Origin: Pseudomonas sp. LRP2-20
GTDB lineage: Bacteria; Pseudomonadota; Gammaproteobacteria; Pseudomonadales; Pseudomonadaceae
Direction of reading: 5' to 3'
Length of the DNA: 64,000 nucleotides
Assembly (NCBI RefSeq): GCF_024349685.1
Contig: NZ_AP025944.1
Location: forward strand, 1,680,001 to 1,744,000
The notes under the pieces are model-generated. The model ran no database searches. It saw only the letters and a program-made list of their open reading frames with translations, and had not been told where the DNA came from. Below, one piece after another: positions 17,535 to 25,394 of this stretch. Made by a program: the position numbers and the translations under genes. Each line of letters opens with the position of its first letter. The first letter of the stretch is position 1.

Positions 17535-19760
17535 ATGAGCTTCGGCGCCGATGAAGAAATCCTTCAGGATTTCCTGGTAGAAGCCGGCGAAATTCTTGAG
17601 CAACTGTCCGAGCAACTGGTCGAGCTGGAAAGCCGGCCCGACGATGCCGACCTGCTCAATGCGATCTTTCGCGGTTTCCACACTGTAAAAGGGGGCGCCG
17701 GCTTCCTTCAGCTGAACGAGCTGGTGGAGTGCTGCCACATCGCTGAGAACGTGTTCGACATCCTGCGCAAAGGTGAGCGCCGGGTCGACGCGGAACTGAT
17801 GGATGTGGTGCTCGAGGCGCTGGATACGGTCAACAGCATGTTCGGCCAGGTGCGTGAGCGCAGTGAAGTGACCCCGGCCACTCCGGAGCTGCTGGCGGCC
17901 TTGTCGCGCCTGGCGGAGCCTGCCAGCGCCGACGCCCCGGCCGCGGTGGTCGAAGCTGCGCCGGAGCCTGTGGCGGCAGAGGCGGACATCACCGACACCG
18001 AGTTCGAACAACTGCTCGACTCGCTCGACGCGGTCAAGGCCGAAGCGGCCGCCTTCGACGCGCAGCTGCAGGGCGAGACCCTGAGCGGCTCGGGTGACGA
18101 GATCACCGACGCCGAGTTCGAATCGCTGCTCGACCAGTTGCATGGCAAGGGCCAGTTCTCGCCTGAAGTGGCCGCCGCCGAAGCGGTGGTCGACGCCAGT
18201 GCGCCTGTGAGCGACGAGATCACCGACGAAGAATTCGAGTCGTTGCTGGACCAGTTGCACGGCAAGGGCACCTTCCAGGCCGATGCCTTGCCAGCTGCCG
18301 CAGTTGCAGTGGAAAGCGCTGCCGCGCCAGCCAGTGGTGACGAGATCACCGAGCACGAGTTCGAAGCGCTGCTCGACCAGCTGCACGGCAAGGGCAAGTT
18401 CACCGGTGAGGCTGCCGTTGCCCAGGCGCCTGCCGCCGTGGCCGCGCCGGTTGCAGAAAAGGCTGAAAGCAAGCCGGTCGCCAGGCCTGCTGCTGCCCCG
18501 GCCGCTGCTGCACCTGGCAACGTCACCGCAGCCAAGCCTGCCGCGCCAGCGCGCACCCCGGCCGCGGCCGCGGAAAAGCCTGCCAGCGAAGCGGAGACCA
18601 CCGTACGCGTCGACACCGCGCGCCTGGACGAGATCATGAATATGGTCGGCGAACTGGTGCTGGTGCGTAACCGCCTGGTGCGCCTGGGCCTTAACAGCGG
18701 CGACGAGGCCATGTCCAAGGCCGTGTCCAACCTCGACGTGGTCACCGCCGACCTGCAGACGGCGGTGATGAAGACCCGTATGCAGCCGATCAAGAAGGTC
18801 TTCGGGCGCTTCCCACGCCTGGTTCGCGACCTGGCGCGGCAGCTGAAGAAAGAGATCAACCTGGAACTGGTCGGTGAAGAGACCGACCTCGACAAGAACC
18901 TTGTCGAGGCCCTGGCCGACCCGCTGGTGCACCTGGTGCGCAACGCCGTCGACCACGGTGTCGAGATGCCCGACGAGCGCGAAGCTGCGGGCAAGGCGCG
19001 CACCGGGCGCGTGGTGCTGTCGGCCGAGCAGGAAGGTGACCACATCCTGCTGTCGATCTCTGACGACGGCAAGGGCATGGACCCGAGCATCCTGCGCGCC
19101 AAGGCCGTGGAAAAGGGCCTGATGGACAAGGACGCCGCCGACCGTTTGAGCGAATCGGACTGCTACAACCTGATCTTCGCCCCGGGCTTCTCGACCAAGA
19201 CCGAGATTTCCGACGTGTCCGGCCGCGGCGTCGGCATGGATGTGGTTAAGACCAAGATTTCCCAGCTCAACGGCTCGATCAACATCTTCTCGGCCAAGGG
19301 CCAGGGTTCGAAGATCGTCATCAAGGTGCCGCTGACCCTGGCGATCATGCCGACCCTGATGGTGATGCTGGGCAACCAGGCGTTCGCCTTCCCGCTGGTC
19401 AACGTCAACGAGATCTTCCACCTCGACCTGTCGCGTACCAACGTGGTCGACGGCCAGGAAGTGGTGATCGTGCGCGACAAGGCGCTGCCGCTGTTCTACC
19501 TCAAGCGCTGGCTGGTTCAGGGCCAGGTGCACGAGGAGCAGCGTGAGGGCCATGTGGTGATCCTGTCGGTCGGTACCCAGCGTATCGGCTTCGTGGTCGA
19601 CCAGCTGGTGGGCCAGGAAGAGGTGGTGATCAAGCCGCTGGGCAAGATGCTGCAGGGCACGCCGGGCATGTCCGGCGCCACCATCACCGGTGACGGCCGC
19701 ATCGCGCTGATTCTCGACGTGCCGAGCATGCTCAAGCGTTACGCGGCACGGCGTATCTGA
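17535..19760 (+). CDS. cheA: Chemotaxis histidine kinase CheA
   Basis: 741 residues. P1 carries the phospho-His at about residue 49 ([13 protein letters not shown]). The region 150-355 is a low-complexity linker with four copies of a [19 protein letters not shown] motif starting near 151, 188, 227 and 269, then a Pro/Ala-rich stretch. Dimerisation (P3, about 355-425), ATPase (P4, with NAVDHG and [13 protein letters not shown]) and CheW-like P5 follow. It phosphorylates CheY and CheB on signals from chemoreceptors. Confidence 0.97.
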   Translation: MSFGADEEILQDFLVEAGEILEQLSEQLVELESRPDDADLLNAIFRGFHTVKGGAGFLQLNELVECCHIAENVFDILRKGERRVDAELMDVVLEALDTVNSMFGQVRERSEVTPATPELLAALSRLAEPASADAPAAVVEAAPEPVAAEADITDTEFEQLLDSLDAVKAEAAAFDAQLQGETLSGSGDEITDAEFESLLDQLHGKGQFSPEVAAAEAVVDASAPVSDEITDEEFESLLDQLHGKGTFQADALPAAAVAVESAAAPASGDEITEHEFEALLDQLHGKGKFTGEAAVAQAPAAVAAPVAEKAESKPVARPAAAPAAAAPGNVTAAKPAAPARTPAAAAEKPASEAETTVRVDTARLDEIMNMVGELVLVRNRLVRLGLNSGDEAMSKAVSNLDVVTADLQTAVMKTRMQPIKKVFGRFPRLVRDLARQLKKEINLELVGEETDLDKNLVEALADPLVHLVRNAVDHGVEMPDEREAAGKARTGRVVLSAEQEGDHILLSISDDGKGMDPSILRAKAVEKGLMDKDAADRLSESDCYNLIFAPGFSTKTEISDVSGRGVGMDVVKTKISQLNGSINIFSAKGQGSKIVIKVPLTLAIMPTLMVMLGNQAFAFPLVNVNEIFHLDLSRTNVVDGQEVVIVRDKALPLFYLKRWLVQGQVHEEQREGHVVILSVGTQRIGFVVDQLVGQEEVVIKPLGKMLQGTPGMSGATITGDGRIALILDVPSMLKRYAARRI

Positions 19761-19765
19761 TTTTC

Positions 19766-19794
19766 GGCGGCGCACCCTGGCAGGTTGCGCCGCC
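19766..19794 (+). other. Hairpin between cheA and cheB
   Basis: GGCGGCGCA (19766-19774) and TGCGCCGCC (19786-19794) form a perfect 9-bp stem with an 11-base loop in the 47-bp cheA-cheB gap, just before the cheB ribosome binding site. No T-run follows. It may set relative expression or mRNA processing. Confidence 0.6.
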
Positions 19795-19807
19795 TAATGG
19801 AGTGTTT

Positions 19808-20938
19808 ATGGCAGTCAAGGTCCTGGTGGTGGATGATTCCGGTTTCTTCCGCCGCCGCGTTTCGGAAATCCTCTCGGCGGACCCGACCATCCAGGTGGTC
19901 GGCACCGCGACCAACGGCAGGGAAGCGATCGACCAGGCACTGGCGCTCAAACCCGATGTCATCACCATGGACTACGAAATGCCCATGATGGATGGCATCA
20001 CCGCAGTGCGGCACATCATGCAGCGCTGCCCGACGCCGGTGTTGATGTTCTCCTCGCTGACCCACGAAGGTGCCCGCGTCACCCTCGACGCGCTGGATGC
20101 CGGTGCGGTGGATTACCTGCCGAAGAACTTCGAAGACATCTCGCGCAACCCGGAAAAGGTCAAGCAACTGCTGTGCGAGAAGGTGCATACCATCTCGCGC
20201 AGCAACCGCCGTTTTGGCAGCTACGCCAGCCACGCGCCGGTCACCGCGCCTGCACCGGCCAGCAGCCATGCACCCGCCAGCAGCCTGGCCAGCGCCGCGC
20301 CGGTACGCACTGCCGCGCCTGTTCGTGCGCCGGCACCGGCGCCGGCCGCATCGCATTCCCCGGCGCCCAAGCGCAAGCCTTACAAGCTGGTGGCGATCGG
20401 TACGTCCACTGGCGGCCCGGTGGCCCTGCAGCGTGTGCTGACCCAGTTGCCGGCGAACTTCCCGGCGCCGATCGTGCTGATCCAGCACATGCCGGCGGCC
20501 TTCACCAAGGCCTTTGCCGAACGCCTCGACAAGCTGTGCAAGATCAGCGTCAAGGAAGCCGAAGACGGTGACATGCTGCGCCCGGGCCTGGCGCTGCTGG
20601 CCCCTGGCGGCAAGCAGATGATGATCGACGGCCGTGGCGCGGTGAAGATCCTGCCCGGTGACGAACGCCTGAACTACAAGCCGTGCGTGGACATCACTTT
20701 TGGTTCGGCGGCCAAGTCCTATGGCGACAAGGTGTTGTCGGTGGTGCTCACCGGCATGGGCGCCGATGGCCGTGAAGGTGCGCGCCTGCTCAAGCAGGGC
20801 GGCAGCACGGTGTGGGCCCAGGATGAGGCCAGCTGTGTGATCTACGGCATGCCTATGGCCATCGTCAAAGCCAACCTGGCCGACGCGGTGTACAGCCTGG
20901 ATGAAATCGGCAAACACCTGGTCGAGGCGTGCGTCTGA
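19808..20938 (+). CDS. cheB: Chemoreceptor methylesterase/deamidase CheB
   Basis: 376 residues from ATG at 19808, with TGGAG upstream. Receiver domain at 1-125 ([23 protein letters not shown]), a Pro/Ala-rich linker (about 140-185) and a CheB esterase domain (about 190-376) with the catalytic Ser in [13 protein letters not shown], His in [10 protein letters not shown] and Asp in [13 protein letters not shown]. No cheR is present in this window. The stop overlaps the motC start. Confidence 0.96.
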   Translation: MAVKVLVVDDSGFFRRRVSEILSADPTIQVVGTATNGREAIDQALALKPDVITMDYEMPMMDGITAVRHIMQRCPTPVLMFSSLTHEGARVTLDALDAGAVDYLPKNFEDISRNPEKVKQLLCEKVHTISRSNRRFGSYASHAPVTAPAPASSHAPASSLASAAPVRTAAPVRAPAPAPAASHSPAPKRKPYKLVAIGTSTGGPVALQRVLTQLPANFPAPIVLIQHMPAAFTKAFAERLDKLCKISVKEAEDGDMLRPGLALLAPGGKQMMIDGRGAVKILPGDERLNYKPCVDITFGSAAKSYGDKVLSVVLTGMGADGREGARLLKQGGSTVWAQDEASCVIYGMPMAIVKANLADAVYSLDEIGKHLVEACV

Positions 20939-21678
20939 TGGATGTGCTCAGCCTGATTGGCCTGATCCTGGCGTTCGTCGCCATCGTTGGCGGCAACTTC
21001 CTCGAAGGTGGCCACGTCGGTGCCTTGCTCAATGGCCCGGCCGGCCTGATCGTGCTCGGTGGCACCCTGGCGGCAGCATTGCTGCAGTCGCCGCTGTCGG
21101 CCTTCAAGCGCGCGCTGCAGATCCTGCGCTGGATCTTCTTCCCGCCGCGGGTCGACCTGGCCGGGGGTATCGACCGGGTGGTCAACTGGAGCCTGGTGGC
21201 ACGCAAGGAAGGCCTGCTCGGCCTGGAAGGCGTGGCTGATGCCGAACCCGACCCGTACGCCCGCAAGGGCCTGCAACTGCTGGTCGATGGCGCCGAGCCG
21301 GAATCGATCCGCAGCATCCTCGAAGTCGACTTCCTGACCCAGGAAAGCCGTGATATCCAGGCTGCCAAAGTGTTCGAGAGCATGGGCGGCTATGCCCCGA
21401 CCATCGGTATCATCGGTGCGGTCATGGGCCTGATCCACGTCATGGGCAATCTGGCCGACCCGTCGCAACTGGGTAACGGCATCGCCGTGGCCTTCGTCGC
21501 CACCATCTACGGCGTGGCCAGTGCCAACCTGATCCTGCTGCCGATCGCCAACAAGCTGAAGGCCATCGTCATGCGCCAGTCGCGCTACCGCGAGATGCTG
21601 CTCGAAGGCCTGCTGTCGATTGCCGAGGGCGAGAACCCGCGCTCGATCGAGCTGAAGCTGCAAGGCTTCATGGAGTAA
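20938..21678 (+). CDS. motC: Flagellar stator protein MotC (MotA-like)
   Basis: 246 residues from the ATG that overlaps the cheB stop (TGATG). Four membrane helices, with IGIIGAVMGLIHVMGNL in the third/fourth helix region typical of MotA/ExbB-type proton channels. Together with MotD it forms the second stator of pseudomonads, used for swarming and for movement in viscous media. Confidence 0.95.
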   Translation: MDVLSLIGLILAFVAIVGGNFLEGGHVGALLNGPAGLIVLGGTLAAALLQSPLSAFKRALQILRWIFFPPRVDLAGGIDRVVNWSLVARKEGLLGLEGVADAEPDPYARKGLQLLVDGAEPESIRSILEVDFLTQESRDIQAAKVFESMGGYAPTIGIIGAVMGLIHVMGNLADPSQLGNGIAVAFVATIYGVASANLILLPIANKLKAIVMRQSRYREMLLEGLLSIAEGENPRSIELKLQGFME

Positions 21679-21681
21679 GCC

Positions 21682-22539
21682 ATGCGCCGTCGCCGTCATA
21701 CCGAGGAGCACGAGAATCACGAACGCTGGCTGGTGTCGTACGCCGACTTCATCACCTTGCTGTTCGCCTTCTTCGTGGTCATGTATTCGATCTCCTCGAT
21801 CAACGAGGGCAAGTACAAGGTCATCTCGCAAGCGCTGCTCGGGGTGTTCAACGACCCTGAGCGGAGCATGAAGCCGATCCCGATCGGCGATGAGCAACCG
21901 CTCAGCGTGAAACCGGCTGAACCTTTGATCAAGGACAGCGAGCAGACCGACGCAGGCCTGGCGCAGACCAGCGTCGACCCGCTGAAGAGCATCAGCGACG
22001 ACGTGCGCGATGCCTTCGGCGACCTGATCAAGTCCGACCAGATGACCGTGCGCGGCAACGAGCTGTGGGTGGAAATCGAGCTGAACTCGTCCCTGTTGTT
22101 CGGCAGTGGCGATGCCATGCCCAGTGACAAGGCGTTCGCCATCATCGAGAAAGTCGGCAGCATCCTCAAGCCGTTCGCCAACCCGGTGCATGTCGAAGGC
22201 TTCACCGACAACCTGCCGATTCGTACGGCACAGTACCCGACCAACTGGGAACTGTCGGCGGCGCGGGCGGCGAGCATCGTGCGCCTGCTGGCCATGGAAG
22301 GGGTCAACCCGGCGCGCATGGCCTCGGTGGGTTACGGCGAGTACCAGCCGGTGGCCAGCAACGACAGCGCCGAAGGGCGTGCGCGCAATCGCCGGGTAGT
22401 GCTGGTGATTTCCCGCAACCTCGACGTGCGCCGCAGCCTGACCGGCTCGGGCAGTGCCAACGCCACCCCGGATGCGGCGCTGCGCCGTGCTGGCACACAA
22501 AGTGCACCGCCAGCCCCAGCAGCGACGACGGCGAAGTGA
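21682..22539 (+). CDS. motD: Flagellar stator protein MotD (MotB-like)
   Basis: 285 residues: short cytoplasmic tail, one membrane helix with the proton-binding Asp in SYADFITLLFAFFVVMYS, then a periplasmic OmpA-like peptidoglycan-binding domain (about 135-255; VEGFTDNLPI and NWELSAARAASIVRLL). It anchors the MotC channel to the wall. A disordered Ala-rich tail ends the protein, and a REP-like pair follows. Confidence 0.95.
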   Translation: MRRRRHTEEHENHERWLVSYADFITLLFAFFVVMYSISSINEGKYKVISQALLGVFNDPERSMKPIPIGDEQPLSVKPAEPLIKDSEQTDAGLAQTSVDPLKSISDDVRDAFGDLIKSDQMTVRGNELWVEIELNSSLLFGSGDAMPSDKAFAIIEKVGSILKPFANPVHVEGFTDNLPIRTAQYPTNWELSAARAASIVRLLAMEGVNPARMASVGYGEYQPVASNDSAEGRARNRRVVLVISRNLDVRRSLTGSGSANATPDAALRRAGTQSAPPAPAATTAK

Positions 22540-22614
22540 GCCGTCAATTCTCCGTCACCGCAAACCTAATGGGGGCAGTTGTCTTGTTCGATTTTTTGAA
22601 GCCTGCGCGATCAT

Positions 22615-22715
22615 TGTGGGAGCGGGTTCATCGAGACGTCGAACCGCCGCGAACACGGGCGAAGCCCGTGCCATCCACCGCGTCGCCTGCTTCGCGGGTG
22701 AACCCGCTCCCACAG
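22615..22715. repeat. REP-like inverted pair
   Basis: The left arm TGTGGGAGCGGGTTCATCGAG and the right arm CTTCGCGGGTGAACCCGCTC-CCACAG are inverted around a ~55-bp centre that itself holds the palindrome CACGGGCGAAGCCCGTG. It lies between motD and the parA-like gene. Confidence 0.85.
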
Positions 22716-22750
22716 CGGCCCTGCAATGCCAATGAGACAAGAGTTGTCCT

Positions 22751-23542
22751 ATGAGAGTCTGGGCAGTAGCCAATCAAAAAGGTGGCGTCGGCAAGACCAC
22801 CACCACCATTGCCTTGGCCGGCCTGCTGGCCGAGGCGGGCAAGCGCGTGGTCGTCGTCGACCTCGACCCGCATGGCTCGATGACCAGTTACTTCGGGCAT
22901 AACCCGGACGCCCTGGAGCACAGCTGCTACGACCTGTTCCTGCACAAGGGCAGCGTGCCCGAGGGCCTGCCGGGGCAGTTGTTGCTGCCGACCAGCGATG
23001 AGCGCATCTCGTTGCTGCCGTCGAGCACTGCACTGGCGGTGCTGGAACGCCAGTCGCCAGGGCAGAGTGGCCTGGGCCTGGTGATCGCCAAGAGTCTGGC
23101 GCAGTTGTGGCAGGATTTTGATTTTGCCTTGATCGACAGCCCGCCGCTGCTCGGTGTGCTGATGGTCAATGCCCTGGCGGCCAGCCAGCAGCTGGTAATT
23201 CCGGTGCAGACCGAATTTCTCGCGGTGAAGGGCCTGGAGCGCATGATCGGCACCTTGACCATGGTCAACCGCTCGCGCAAGCAGGCACTGCCTTACCAGA
23301 TCGTACCAACCCTGTTCGACCGCCGGACCCAGGCTTCGCTGGGCACCCTCAAGGTGTTGCGCGATACCTATGAACAGCAGGTGTGGCAGGGTTATATCCC
23401 GGTCGACACGCGCCTGCGCGACGCCAGCCGCAATGGCGTCACGCCGTCCCAGTTCGACGGCAAGAGCCGCGGCGTGATCGCCTACCGGGCACTGCTCAAG
23501 CATATGCTGACCTACAAACCGGCCGCGCAGGTGGCTTCATGA
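22751..23542 (+). CDS. ParA-family ATPase of the chemotaxis cluster
   Basis: 263 residues with Walker A (NQKGGVGKTTTTIALAGLLA), VVDLDPHGSMTS and IDSPPLLGVL. ParA-like ATPases at this position relative to cheW in polarly flagellated bacteria (ParC of Vibrio) place chemoreceptor arrays at the pole together with a CheW-like partner, encoded next here. It is not a chromosome-partition ParA, because no parB or parS accompanies it. Its stop overlaps the next start. Confidence 0.88.
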   Translation: MRVWAVANQKGGVGKTTTTIALAGLLAEAGKRVVVVDLDPHGSMTSYFGHNPDALEHSCYDLFLHKGSVPEGLPGQLLLPTSDERISLLPSSTALAVLERQSPGQSGLGLVIAKSLAQLWQDFDFALIDSPPLLGVLMVNALAASQQLVIPVQTEFLAVKGLERMIGTLTMVNRSRKQALPYQIVPTLFDRRTQASLGTLKVLRDTYEQQVWQGYIPVDTRLRDASRNGVTPSQFDGKSRGVIAYRALLKHMLTYKPAAQVAS

Positions 23543-24438
23543 ACCGGCCCGTGGGCACCAAGCCGCAACTGGCCCTGCAGTCGTACCTCGATGGGTTGTT
23601 GCAGGAGGCCACCGAGACCGAGGATTTCCTCGAACTGCCAACGCCGGCTGAAGCGGCCGAGGCCAGTGATGAGTTCGCCGCTGCCGTGCGCGAAGAACAG
23701 GCGCGCGATGCTCGCCAGCCAACACCCGCAGCCCGGCCTTTTGCCGAGCGGCAGGTGAAGGTGCTGCCAGCTGTACTGCCGGTCGAGCAGCCGCTGGTGG
23801 CAGTGGTCGACACTGCAGTGGTCGACACTGCAGTGGTGGCTGAAGCCAGCATCCCGGTGCTCACCGAGGTGCCGACGCCGGAGCCGGTTGCACCCTTGGT
23901 GGAAGTGCACCTGCCAGCGGCAAGCATGGCAGACACGCCGGCACCGCCGACCAGCGTCGATGGCCGGCCGGCCTGGGCTGCCGAGCCATTCGAGTGCCTG
24001 CTGTTCGACGTCGCCGGGCTGACCCTGGCGGTGCCGCTGGTTTGTCTGGGCTCGATCTACAGCCTGGAGGGCCAGGAGCTGACGCCGCTGTTCGGCCAGC
24101 CGGACTGGTTCCTTGGCATTCTGACGTGCCAGGCGGGCAACTTGAAGGTGCTGGACACGGCGCGCTGGGTGATGCCCGACCGCTACCGCGATGATTTCCG
24201 CCAGGGCCTGAATTACGTGATTTCCGTGCAGGGCTACGAGTGGGGCCTGGCGGTGCATCAGGTCAGCCGTTCGCTGCGCCTGGATCCGGCCGAGATCAAG
24301 TGGCGCAGCCAGCGTGGCCAGCGGCCATGGTTGGCCGGCACGGTTATCGAACACATGTGTGCACTGCTCGACGTCGCCGAACTGGCCGAGCTGATCGCCA
24401 GCGGCGCGGTCAAGCAGTTGCATGCCAAACAGAAATGA
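23539..24438 (+). CDS. CheW-domain protein (ParP-like array-positioning partner)
   Basis: 299 residues from the ATG overlapping the ParA stop. The first ~145 residues are acidic and Ala/Pro/Val-rich, including a small tandem VVDTA repeat. The rest is a CheW-like domain (FECLLFDVAGLTLAVPL, then GCL/ILTCQAGNLKVLDTARWV). In Vibrio, ParP links the ParA-like ATPase to CheA. Homology to ParP is inferred from architecture and operon order. Confidence 0.83.
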   Translation: MNRPVGTKPQLALQSYLDGLLQEATETEDFLELPTPAEAAEASDEFAAAVREEQARDARQPTPAARPFAERQVKVLPAVLPVEQPLVAVVDTAVVDTAVVAEASIPVLTEVPTPEPVAPLVEVHLPAASMADTPAPPTSVDGRPAWAAEPFECLLFDVAGLTLAVPLVCLGSIYSLEGQELTPLFGQPDWFLGILTCQAGNLKVLDTARWVMPDRYRDDFRQGLNYVISVQGYEWGLAVHQVSRSLRLDPAEIKWRSQRGQRPWLAGTVIEHMCALLDVAELAELIASGAVKQLHAKQK

Positions 24439-24481
24439 CACCGAACACAACCGCCAACAGCGGATTTAGAGGGCTAGGGGA

Positions 24482-24961
24482 ATGAAAAAGTCGTCTGCGC
24501 AAGGTTCTGAAGATCCGATCCTGCAGTGGGTAACCTTCCGTCTGGACAACGAGTCCTACGGCATCAACGTCATGCAGGTGCAGGAGGTGCTGCGCTACAC
24601 CGAGATCGCACCGGTACCGGGCGCGCCAAGCTACGTGCTGGGCATCATCAACCTGCGCGGCAACGTGGTGACGGTGATCGACACCCGCCAGCGCTTCGGC
24701 CTGATGCCGTCGGACGTGACCGACAACACCCGTATCGTCATCATCGAGGCCGACAAGCAAGTGGTCGGCATCCTGGTCGACAGCGTCGCCGAGGTGGTGT
24801 ACCTGCGTCAGTCGGAAATCGAAACGGCGCCGAACGTGGGTAACGAAGAGTCGGCCAAGTTCATTCAAGGCGTGTGCAACAAGAACGGCGAACTGCTGAT
24901 CCTGGTCGAGCTGGACAAGATGATGACCGAGGAAGAGTGGTCCGAGCTGGAGAACATCTGA
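24482..24961 (+). CDS. cheW: Chemotaxis coupling protein CheW
   Basis: 159 residues with a single CheW domain covering nearly the whole protein (WVTFRLDNESYGINVMQVQEV, IINLRGNVVTVIDTRQRFGL). It joins chemoreceptors to CheA at the inner membrane. AGGGG lies just before the ATG. The next gene begins two bases after its stop. Confidence 0.97.
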   Translation: MKKSSAQGSEDPILQWVTFRLDNESYGINVMQVQEVLRYTEIAPVPGAPSYVLGIINLRGNVVTVIDTRQRFGLMPSDVTDNTRIVIIEADKQVVGILVDSVAEVVYLRQSEIETAPNVGNEESAKFIQGVCNKNGELLILVELDKMMTEEEWSELENI

Positions 24962-24962
24962 G

Positions 24963-25358
24963 TTGATCTTCGAGGTGGCGGTAATCTTCCTGGCGCTGCT
25001 GTGGGCCCTGAGCCTGTGGTTCTTCCTCAACTACAGCAAGCGCCAGCGCGAACTGGCGGCGCAGCAGGCCGTGGGTGATGCCCTGCGCGACCAGCGCATC
25101 AAGGACCTGGCCAAGCGCCTGGACGACTACCAGAACGGTACCGTGCGCATGGGCGAGGCCCTCCATGAGCTGCGCGCCACCGTCGCCCCGCTGCCGGAGA
25201 AACTCCAGCAGCTGGAGCAGCGCGACCCCAACAGCGTCACCTTCACCCAGGCCGCCAAGCTGGTGGGCATGGGCGCCAGCGTATCGGAACTCACCGAAAC
25301 CTGCGGCCTGACCCAGGCCGAGGCGGAGCTGATGAGCAAGCTGCACCGCGGCGGATAA
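24963..25358 (+). CDS. DUF2802 family membrane protein
   Basis: 131 residues beginning with TTG. One N-terminal membrane helix (VAVIFLALLWALSLWFFLNY), a coiled-coil region (about 25-85) and a C-terminal helix-turn-helix-like segment (TQAAKLVGMGASVSELTETC). This family regularly ends the pseudomonad cheW operon. No enzymatic function can be read from the sequence; a helper role in motility or chemotaxis is only inferred from position. Confidence 0.8.
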   Translation: MIFEVAVIFLALLWALSLWFFLNYSKRQRELAAQQAVGDALRDQRIKDLAKRLDDYQNGTVRMGEALHELRATVAPLPEKLQQLEQRDPNSVTFTQAAKLVGMGASVSELTETCGLTQAEAELMSKLHRGG

Positions 25359-25394
25359 CCCCGCCAACTGCACAGGCTCCGCCCGGCCTCTGGT

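Noticed and set aside
17532..19775. A ~747-codon open frame antisense to cheA, and similar long antisense frames over fliK, hsbR, ccmF and fliM.
   Set aside because: They mirror the codon periodicity of GC-rich real genes, lack ribosome binding sites and domains, and lie wholly opposite well-supported genes.
23806..23840. Short tandem repeat in the ParP-like gene, considered as a CRISPR or phase-variation tract.
   Set aside because: It is only two in-frame 15-bp units encoding VVDTA in a low-complexity linker.
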